Of a stretch of DNA of 12,500 nucleotides, positions 1-9,900 are shown piece by piece. Each line of letters starts with the position of its first letter. Within the stretch, counting starts at the first letter, position 1. Below the pieces are notes generated by a model that saw only the letters and a program-made list of their open reading frames with translations, was not told where the DNA came from and did not search any database. This stretch comes from Chromera velia (lineage: Eukaryota > Sar > Chromeraceae): the NCBI GenBank assembly GCA_018398765.1, contig JAHBMJ010001881.1, positions 1 through 12,500 of the forward strand. Reading direction: 5' to 3'. A program made the translations under genes and the position numbers.

Positions 1-194
1 GTGTGTGTGTGTGCGTGTGTGTGTGTGTGTGTGTTCGTGTGTGTGTGTGTGTGTTCGTGTGCGTGTGTGTGTGTGCGTGTGTGTGTGTGTGTGTGTGTTC
101 GTGTGCGTGTGTGTGTGTGCGTGTGTGTGTGTGTGTGTGTGTTCGTGTGCGTGTGTGTATGTGTGTTAATGTGTGTGAATATGTGTGAGCGTGT
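1..194. repeat. (GT)n microsatellite with GC/TC interruptions, intronic
   Basis: Nearly pure GT dinucleotides, with regular GTGCGT and GTTCGT interruptions, run from the left edge to about 194 and fade into T-rich sequence before the acceptor at 237-238. The apparent Cys-Val open frames here are repeat artefacts. Alternating purine-pyrimidine DNA of this length can adopt Z-form. It lies in the intron preceding E1. Confidence 0.9.
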
Positions 195-238
195 GTGAAT
201 GTGTGTGACTCTGTATCTGTGCGTGTCTGTACGTGCAG

Positions 239-344
239 AGGCAACGGAGAAGCGATGAAACTTCTTCAAAAACAGGGAGCAGACCCCCGGATCAAAGACG
301 CAGACAACCGATCGATTCTTCACTACGTGGACCTTGGGACTGAA
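239..344 (+). CDS. Exon E1: ankyrin-like repeat
   Basis: Acceptor ACGTGCAG ends at 238 and donor GTAAGT starts at 345. The first base finishes a codon begun upstream, so earlier exons lie outside the window. The 35 residues read as an ankyrin unit: helix AMKLLQKQGADP, then a beta-hairpin IKDADNRS and the start of the next unit ILHYV. GADP and the LHYV form of the TPLHxA motif are the diagnostic parts. Ankyrin repeats are protein-binding modules. The exon ends in phase 0, matching E2 directly or through the 6-nt candidate at 467-472. Confidence 0.8.
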
Positions 345-1151
345 GTAAGTGGGCAAGCCTTTTTTGTGCGTTTCTTTCCTTCTTTCTTGCTCTTAAATTC
401 TGAAGGCAAAGCTTGCCTTCTGCCTTTCTCTCCGATTAAACGGTTCTTGCTTTCTTTCGCGCTCAGATGCAGGTGAGTTCAGTATGCCCATTTGTGTTTG
501 CGCTTGCGGTGACAGCCGCTGTGTGCAAAATTAGAGCAACGTTGGGATCGCCCACTTGTACAGAGAACCCCGTTGCCCTGCCATTTTTGCAGCCGAGTTT
601 CAAGACCTACAGGGCCGCAGCAGCTCTCCTGAAAAAAGAGCAGTTTCAAACCGACGCAGAAAACGAAGCCAGAAGAGAGCAAAAAGCAAAAATGGCACGA
701 AGGTCGAAGACCCGCCGAGCAATGAAAGGGCCCCTGAAGATTGCCAAAGCCGCTGACAATTTCGGTATGCGACCTGGATTCTACGCAATTTCTCTCAGCC
801 GTCTAAAGATGCGCAGGGTGAAATGGTCCTTTTCCAACCCAACGGAAATACAGATCAGCTGGGCGGGCCTCAGGCAGGTCCTTCCAGTGGACGGCACCAA
901 TACGATCGTGAGGAAAACTCTTGCAGCCATTCGGTCAGTCATTCACTCACAGCGGGGAGACAGATAAAGGGACAAATAGACGCAGAGAGAGATCATAGAA
1001 GTGTACTGAGCGAGCTCAGGAGAAAAACGTTGAGATTGTACAGAGAGGCGGGGGTCCAACATCTGTGCAAAAATTCGTGCTTGTCTGGCCGTTGCCTTCG
1101 CCCATACTTTCCTTCCCACGATCAATGCATCTCTCTCTCTCTCTCTCTCTC

Positions 1152-1189
<38 letters not shown>

Positions 1190-3944
1190 ACTCTCTCTCT
1201 CTGTCTCTCTCTTTCTCGCTCTCTCTTCATCTATCTATCTATCTCTATCTATCTATCTCTATCTGTCTATCTATCTATCTATCTTTCTATCTATTTGTCT
1301 GTCTTTCTACCTGCATGTGCAACATCCCCATGCAGATACTTCCGCATCGACCCCCAAGACTACCTGGATTCAGACGGTGGCAGTCTGCTTGCCTGGGCGG
1401 TCGTTGAAGACCTCCCTCAGGTTGTGGAGGCTGTGGTCTATCCAGGTCCGTTGCGTCTTCTCTTTTTGTGCCCCTTTCTGTCGGATGAGAATCAAAATTG
1501 TTCTCTTTGGATGAAACAAAAAGCATTGCGTGGTTACATCAGATTACGAAAAATCTCAAGTGAACAACAGATGTACAGAAAGAAATTGCCTTAATTTTAT
1601 ATGGGAGCCCTCCATGGTGTACGTCTCGATCCATCCATCAGCGTTCTTCTTTCTTTGGCTGGCTCTTGTTGTCGTGTGTGTCTCTGCATGCAGAGCTTCT
1701 CCGGACCCCTTGCAAGGAGTGCAGCAATCTCGTGGCCAGCGACAGAGTCAGAAGTGGGTGGGCCCTCAGAAACATGAAGGGCTCCCTTCCTGCGCACCTT
1801 CTCGCACTCAAAGGTGGAGATCCGCAATACGTCAGTGAGTGAGTGAGTGGGCGGGTGGGTGGGTGGGTGGCTGTGTAATTCCTCCTGACACGAAATTGAA
1901 GGGCTTGCAACGCTATCCTGCAGCACATAAGTGAGCTTTACTCCTTCAACTCGTTTGGCTGCCCGTCTTCACCTGCATTTACAAAGAAATCCACGACGAG
2001 AAATTTCAACGTCAAAGTGTCTTAGTCTTTCAGATGCCTGTCCTTTGTGTGCTCAGATCCATCCAGTTATTTGTTCAAGTTCGCTTTTGTTGATTGCAGA
2101 AATCTTGGTACGACATTGCCCTGAAGTTTTCCGCCTTCTCCAACGACCTGGGCATATACTTCCCCAATCGCAGTGGGTGGACTCCTCTGCAGCTCTCTCT
2201 GATGCTCCCGTGCAGTTCTCTTCTTCTCAAGGTGAGCGGCGAGTGTGTCTTAAAGGGAAGGAAGTGAAATTGATCCTACATGAGTTTGCGCTCTTCACGG
2301 CAAAGTCTGTGTGCAGCGATGCATAAAAAATAATCAAAAAAACGGCTGAAAAGGAACACATAGTGCCCAAATTGAATTAAGTCCACGCTCTCAGCATGCA
2401 CAATCTGCCTAATCGTGCAGGTGTTCCTCTGGCTAAAGGAGCCTTCTCACCCCTTCCAGCTGGTAGAGCCAGGAGACAAGCCAGACGCTGACAAGACAGA
2501 TCAACAATCCGACACATCCCCGACTGGATTCACGCAACAGTTCGAAGGAGGGATTGCTCATGAGGGCAGCAGCACCATGGGCCAAGTGGAGGGCCCGCAA
2601 CAACACAAGACCCGTCTCCTTGAATACTTGCTTCTACAACAGGTCTGTTTCCATCTCTGTCTGTCTATCTTTCTGTCCATGTCTCTGTCTGCCTTTTTAT
2701 CTTCGCGTCTGGGACGTACACAGGAAGCCAGAGAAAGTCACAAAGGAAATTAAAGCAACCATCTGTGGGTTTCTTTGCCTCTGCGCTGCTAGGAAAAAGT
2801 AAGGAAAGAATTTCAAACTCTTTTCTGTGCTTCATAAACTCGTGACTGTCTGCGACATTTCATATTTATTGGGGTCTTTTAATCCAGCCCTGTTTGTGCT
2901 GGCTGGCTGCAGGAGCGGCCGCTGGTGGGAACGGAACGCCACATTTTGAGGGCCTCCGTATGGCTTGAGAAAGCAATCGCACAGAGGAGGGGTGTGCGAA
3001 GTTTCTACGAAGGCCAAGTCAAATTTGCTGCTGACAATTTTCGAGTGAAAGAGGTCAGTTCGGTGTCTTCATTTCAAAAGACTTGTGTGCATGTGCAAAA
3101 GAGACAGATAATTGGAAGAGCTCTGCCCTCGTACACATACGTCCTCTTTCGAGCGTCTTTCTGCTTTTCCGTCTGCATGCATGAGTGCGGCCTCCTACCT
3201 GGGAAGAAGGAGTGAGTTACAGTCTCATTCCATTTCCTCCCTTTGGCTCCTCAGGAAGTTTTTGTCCTTCTGGTCAGTACCGGGGCCAAACTGACGCGCA
3301 AAGCGTTGAGAGCCATCGTAGCGGAGTCTGAAGACAAAGACAACAGCTTCTCCAAAGCCGTTTTCCGTCTCTGGCGAATGGCCAAGACAGCGGGACTGGA
3401 GCTGGAAGACATTCTGAAGGAGTCAGAGAGTGGAAGCAGGAGAGAGAGAAAGGAAGAGGGAGACAAGGAAATCCCTTTTGATCCCTTGGCAATGGCAGCT
3501 GCTCGTCCGTCCGTTCCCGCTTCTTACAAATTCATCGATGACGGCCCAGATGAAGCAAACGGAATGTTCAGTGGGCCCTGGCTGAGACTCGAGGTTCTTT
3601 CAAGGGAAGAGATGGTTTTAGAAGGCCACCCCCCCTGCGAGACCTTCGAGGACGATACGAACGCTTCTGACAATTCGTGGAAGCGATGGAAGCACGGATT
3701 CAAGACGCCTCAAGCCGCACACGCCAACACACGAATGTAAGCAAGCCCGCCTTTTCATTGCGTTCTTCCGTTTTCTGTTAGACCCCTCAGTGACATGACA
3801 AACACCTTTGAAATGAAGTCAATAGTAGAATCCCCCATCTCTTTCAAAGGGGTCCCCCCCGAGTGAGCCGCACAGCGACAGACTGAAAGATGGCCGCTCG
3901 AAGAGATAGACAGATGGATAGACAGAGAGGTAACAAGAGAAGCG

Positions 3945-3987
<43 letters not shown>

Positions 3988-6900
3988 TGAAACAGGCCAG
4001 GCAGAGTCATGCATTTTGACGCAGAGAGAGAAAATGAAGTGAACAAATGCTCGTCAGCTTGACGTTCTTTGTGTGTCTCTGTATCTGTCTCCCTCCCTGC
4101 AGGATGTGCGATCTCTTCAGTGCCCTGAATGTTTGCCAATTTCACCACAGCCAGAACTCAAGAATGCAAAGTCGCAGCTGTGCCATTCTCCTGAGGCCCC
4201 TCCCCGAGAGCCTCGAGAAGGAAGACCCAAAAGCACGCCCAACGTTTGAGCTCTGTCAGTCGACAAAGGAGAACATCCTCACGAGCCTGCAGACCATCGC
4301 AACTCGCACCACAATCCACGAACGTCACGTGCATATTTTGCCGATGAAGCGTGAGCAGCAGGAGGGCGGGGACGGGGCGAGCGTGAGTGTCCCTTTCCGA
4401 AGACCCTTGTTGAATTGCTTCGATGAGAGGGACGACGCATCGGGTTTGAATGATCAGAAACGAAAACTCTGGGCAGGAGTTTTAGAAGGATTCAGATTCA
4501 CCTCTGCGCTTTCGTACGACATCTACGAAGGGCCCCGTGGCCCCCTCAAGCCCCCTTCTCTGGCCCGGAATCACAAAGACCGCAAGAACCCTCTGGCGCG
4601 ATTGAAAGCCGTAAAGAAGCTTGCCTTCACCGTGCTTGTCTCTGCCTACTCCCGTTTGATCATCAGTCAAGTTGACCTGAAGGGAGCCCCCAGCTCCTGT
4701 CTCCTCTCTCTAGACTCCACAGTCATCATAGAAGACAGCAGCTTCGAGGACTGTGGACACACCGTAGCGGATGAAGAGATCATCCCGTACGTGTATGATG
4801 CAGAGATGAGGTGAGTGGATTACAGTGGAAGTGTGCAACCGCATGGAGCGAGAACGGAAATTTAATCTTTTTTGACGGCTCGAAGAAAGTGATCATCGAC
4901 TGTCTCTCTGGATGCAAATAGAGAGGCATTCTTGTCCATCTACATGGACACTTTTGTTCTCGCTCAGGTCACATCACTCAATTGTCCTTCCCCAAATCAT
5001 CCCCGCCATTATTTTAGGGCTTTCATTGTGAAATTTGATTTGCTTTCTCTGGGATGCCGTGCCCCAATTCAGAGTCTCGATCGATCCATTTATTCTGTTT
5101 CTTCTTCTTGTCTAACCAACTGCAGACACTACATTCCCTACCACGGAAGGAACCAAATCTGGTCTCGCCTCCCTCTGGACAGGTCCTACAGAATCTCGGG
5201 GCTGGGGGCGGCGGGGGGGGCAGTGATGAGCATTCTGCTGTCGCCCTCTATCGGCCCGAATCCGTTGGAGATTCGAAATTCAAGGTTTGAAAATAACAAA
5301 AGCGGAGGAGCAGGGGGTGCCGTCTCGGTGTTGACGATGCCACGTGCCACTCCTTTGGGCCGCTCCGGCCTTCGCATAGAAGGTCTGTCTGTGAGTAGTC
5401 GGTTGGCGCGCTTCTAGTGTGATAAGATTATCAACCCTATTTATCAATATGCTGTTAACAAATTATTGACAGTCTCAAACCGCTTCGTCTCAGCCTTCGT
5501 GCCGCAACCAAAAACATTACGCTCGCTTGTACGTTCTCTCTGAAACTCCGAGTGCCCATTCTTACCCCTGTGGACGACGACTTTGCCTGTGTTTGTTATT
5601 TCCTGCTCGCTGCATGCGTCCGTTTCCTCTTCCTTGCATGCACAAATACATTCCTTATAGGAGCCTCGCAAATTTCACCGTTTCTTCTTTTTCCCTCTTT
5701 TGGCAGATTGCGTCTTCAAGAATAATCTTGCCCGACTGAGGGGAGGTGCCATTGGCGTGTCGGTGCTCAGCTTCAGCAACTTCAACTTTACTGTCAACAT
5801 CTTGAGGAGCACCTTCGAGAACAACCAGGTTGGTGGTCGTTTAATTGGGAGGGTGCATGGACGAGTCACTGAAAGGACAGTGAAAGGACATTTCTCAAAA
5901 CTGTATATCGTTCACGTGTGACTGCTTGGTGTTTTCATGCATCCCTTGCATCTTCAGGTCAAGAATCAAAACTGCCCCTCTTGATATTCTCGACGATTGT
6001 CAGACTGAATTCTCCCTCCGAGACTCCCCGACTGATCACACGATGATCCTCTCCTCTGGATTCATGCATTCATGCAGGCATTCCAAAATTTTGAGACGGA
6101 GACAGCAGTAAACTCCTTCTACGACCCCCGACGGAACGCCCTGAAGAAAGGGGCGGAGACGGTTCTGACGACTCACGGCATTCTCATGTTGGGAGCCCGC
6201 AGGCTGCCAGGGTTGGACTTTACGGCTCAGGCGGGGGCTGTGCACGTGTCGGGATGGAACATTGATGAATCTCTCCGCAGTCTGGCCGGAAGGATCCTAG
6301 TGCAACTTCCCCGAGTCGAAGTGGTAGACTCCAAATTTATGTCAGTCAGGGGGGAGACAGAACAGAGCATTCAACAAAGAGCGGAAGACATCTTGCGTTG
6401 GTGGTTAGATGCAATGATAAGGATATTTCATTGTGTCCCTCATCCGTTCTCTCTCAGGAATGCTGCAGGGTTTGACGCGTATTTGCATGTGCATGAAGAA
6501 TCTGTCTGGCTGTGTCGCTGTCTGTGCGTGCAGAAACAACGGCGCCTTCGAGGCCACCGGGGCTCTCGGTGTTGTGCACGCAGGTCTGTCTGTGCAGGGC
6601 TCTGAGTTCAGTGGGAACTGGATCAACAGGACCAACCCGAGGAGGTCGTCAGGGGCTCTGACGGTGTTGCAGGCAGGAGCCCTCGAGTGGGGCGTGGGGG
6701 TGCGGATTGAGGGGGCGCACATGGAGGGCAACGCCGCGTACAACGAGGACGATGAGTGGAACCCCCACCAGGTGTTCGTGCAAAGCACAGGTGGGAGGGT
6801 GAGAAAAGGGGCAGGGCGGTCGGTAGGTTGGTGGGTCAGCTGGTTGGTCGGATGCAGACTGGAGAAGGCCGCAGCGGACAGCAAGCGAACAAGAAAGCAA

Positions 6901-9900
6901 GGGATTTCCTGACTGACTGACTGACTGACTGACTGACTGACTGACGGATTGACTGACTGACTGAGCAAGTGTCTAAGTGGGCGAGTGAGACGATTGCGTT
7001 CTACAAGAGTGCTATGCACAGTGTGTGGACTGACGGTGAGCATTCTCCTCTTTTGGCCGGCATGACAGAATTTTTCCTTCCAAAGCAGCTGCCTGCTCAA
7101 TGCATTGATGGTTGGTCGGGCCTCGGGAGTGAGGGAGGGAAAAACGGGGGGAAGCTGCATGAAGAAAAACGATCAATCATTTGGGTTGCGTGACCCCTGC
7201 CGGTCTTTTGTCACCTTTACTGCGTTTACGGTGAATGCGTTTGTGCCCTTTTCTGAGGAAGTTCCCTTCGATAGAAATAGCTGTTCCTGATGTGTTTATG
7301 TTTGCATTTGTCCCTCCCTTTCCTCCCTTCTTGCATGCAGGGCACATCGATGTGGTGGACACGTTGATCGAGAGGGGGGAGGATGGGCAGAGTGCGAAGG
7401 AATTCCATGCTCTTGTGGGAATCTCGGTCGGTCATGATGGTTTTGGCGTGTGTGGATGGGTGGATGAGGGGGGGGGTTGTGCCGGAGCAGGGATTGGGAG
7501 GCCGATCTTTTCACCTCTTTCTAATCTCCCGCGGCCCGCACTCTTTCTGTGTTCCTTTTGCTCACCTGTTGCCGAGTTGACTTGGCCCGAAATGGATGGG
7601 GGAACATGACGAGGCCATTCTTCTCCGTCACTTTCTTAATTCCCGTGCAGACTCCAGACGAACACCTCATCGACGCGAAAAGCCTGACCGTCAGGTGTAA
7701 TCGCGGGGAGGCTGCAGAGGTGGAGATGCTGTCCGAGAACGACAACGTAATGGTGGTGGCCACGTGCCATTCCTGTCTTCCTCCAACCTTTCTGGTCTCA
7801 AAGGGAGAGGTCATCTCACTCATGGAGGCTCTCAATATGGGTGGGTCGGTTGGTGATCAGCCGGTTGGGGCCCCGAAGTTTCCGCAGTCTGCTGAGCTTC
7901 TCATGCTGCAGTTCTCGCAAGATGCTTTTTGCCTGACATAGATTGTTTGTTCTTTCAGATCATTGCACCTCTGGTAGACGTTGTAAAAGGTATCGTGTGG
8001 GTCCGCGTTTTTTTTTCAGTGTGTCTGTCAGGAGAGGCTTCGAAGAAACAAGGCTCTTTCGCAAAGATGTCCTGTTGAAGAGAGGATTGAAAGTGCAATT
8101 GTGTCTCTTTTCTGTAGCTCCAGATTGTTTCTTTTCTCCCTGCCTTGAAATTGCAGAACAGCAGCAACAGCAGCAGACCGACGCGGCCATTCTGAAAGCC
8201 CAGGGAGCCCAGAAATGTCTGGATCAATCGGAATGCCCTAATGGAGCAAGCTGTAAACTGGTTAGTTCAAATAGCGAGCACACGGGTGGGCGTGTGACTA
8301 ATTAGGCGTTGAAATTTGTCGATTGAGTGTTAGACAAGCTGCTGAGGTGTTTTGAATTGTTTTGTGAGTCTTCTATTGAACGAGAAACACGAGAAATGGG
8401 GGATAAATTCCTGCAGTGCATGCCGAACACTTGTTTCAATGAGCAAATGAGATTTGCCGCATTGCATTCGACCATCTTGCCGACCACAAACATGCATCTG
8501 TTCTCCTCCTTTCGTCAAATCTTTAAATATACTCAGGGGGCGGACCGTGTTTTTGCCACTGGTGACTCCTGGTGCTTCCACCGTGAGACTCCCAACGAGC
8601 TCCACTGCCTGGAATGCCGCACAGGAGCCTGCAGGAAGGCAGACAGGGCAGAGTCCAAATGTGCAGCAGAGGTGCAGGCCACAGCCCTAGAACTAGAGAG
8701 AAACATGAACTTGATCAGACATGAGGAGACAGACACGCCCAAACCAGGCAACGTGTATGACGGAAAGATGAAGGAGGACGGCACCACACCCTGTCCTGGT
8801 AGGTCGTCCGATAACCGCAGTAAGTGTTCTTTCCACGCTTGTGTCTTCCTTTCCGTCCTTCCAAAAGAACCTGACAGGATCTCCACCTGTGTTTCTAATT
8901 ATTATTTTCTTCTCACCTCCTCTGACGCTTCCACCTGGCTCATCTCAGCAGAGCTGAGCTGCCCCCCGAGGCGATGATGCAGCACCATGCATTGATTTGA
9001 TTGATTGATCGACGCACGCAGGACTCCGGATCGGGCCCCTCTGCGCGACCTGTGAGGAGGGCTCCAGACTGACGACTTTTGCGTATTCGCTCGGTCGGTC
9101 TTGTGGTTTGTATTCTCGTGTTTGTGTCTCCTTCTGTATCTTTTTCCATCCTTTTGCGTGCCTCATGCTGGTCAATGTTTCATGCACTGGGAGGAACAAT
9201 ATCTCGCAGTTCCCTCGCTCCCGTTGGATTCTTTCTTCACTTCTGAATCCACGAATGTATCTGAATGTCTTTTCACTTTTTCAGAGTGGGGTACGTTCAT
9301 TTTCATGGATGCTGAAGCTTGTATGCATGCATGCAACATGGTGCCTGCAGGAACTTTCGACTGCGCCGCATTTTGTGAACACGAAAGCCCCGAAACGTCG
9401 ACCACAAAATGGGTGGTGACCTTGCTTGCGGTTGCTTTAGCGTTCAACGTCTTCTTCGTTGTCACTGGCGCTGCGAAGGTTGGTGTGGTGAAGTCCTTGG
9501 TTTTTTTCACCCACGCGCTTCGAATCATCAACGCGAACTTCAACGAAGAATTCCAGTCGGGCGTCAGATCCGTCGCCTCGCTCGTCAACCTGGACACCAG
9601 GTTCCAACAAGACTCAGAGGTCGGTCGGACAGCTCTCTAGGGGATAAACCGAAGGACGCTTAGTGAAGTTTGCTGGGTGTTTGATGGATTGCTTTCTCTC
9701 TGTATGGCTGTTGCCCTCTTCGGTTTACCCTCTTCAACTTGATGCTTGTGTCTGCCCTCTTCTTCCTGTGGAGATAGGAAGTATTTGCTGTATGGTTTCC
9801 TCTTTCAGGAAGCAAATATTTCGATGATCATGTTCTTGTTTGATCCCCTCTGTTTGCATGCAGCCAACTTCTTTTGGGCAGAGTCTGGCTCTGTGTGGGT

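Noticed and set aside
3-198. Cys-Val repeat frames at the left edge
   Set aside because: Translation of the (GT)n tract; no sign of coding.
765-798. 34-nt intron inside E2 (GTATGC...CTCAG)
   Set aside because: Splicing it creates a TAA two codons on; the unspliced frame stays open to the E2 donor.
943-1230. Arg-Glu repeat frame on the - strand
   Set aside because: Pure translation of the CT microsatellite.
823-1407. 194-codon + strand open frame
   Set aside because: Most of its length is Ser-Leu from the CT/GTCT microsatellite. Its 5' part competes with E2, but that frame has TGA at 754-756 and does not join E1 or E3 in phase.
3819-4148. 109-codon - strand frame
   Set aside because: Dominated by Ser-Leu from the (AG)n tract; no domain.
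4620-4670. Membrane helix in E9 separating ankyrin and Pmp parts
   Set aside because: The hydrophobic run is short, interrupted by Ser, Tyr and Arg, and flows directly into a Pmp-like coil; it reads better as beta-strand.
5958-6077. Exon starting after CTTCAG at 5957
   Set aside because: In the phase required by E11 it reaches TGA after eight codons; E12 starting at 6078 fits phase and continues the beta-helix.
6405-7160. 251-codon open frame on the - strand
   Set aside because: It lies opposite E13 and the following intron, includes SQSV repeats made by the (CTGA)n tract, and shows no recognisable domain. The + strand frame of E13 has clear Pmp motifs and matching splice sites.
7943-8156. 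Retained sequence continuous with E16
   Set aside because: The frame is open, but the region is T-rich with acceptor-like features, and the 7840/8157 splice is phase-perfect. A short cassette inside it is kept only as a possibility in the intron entry.
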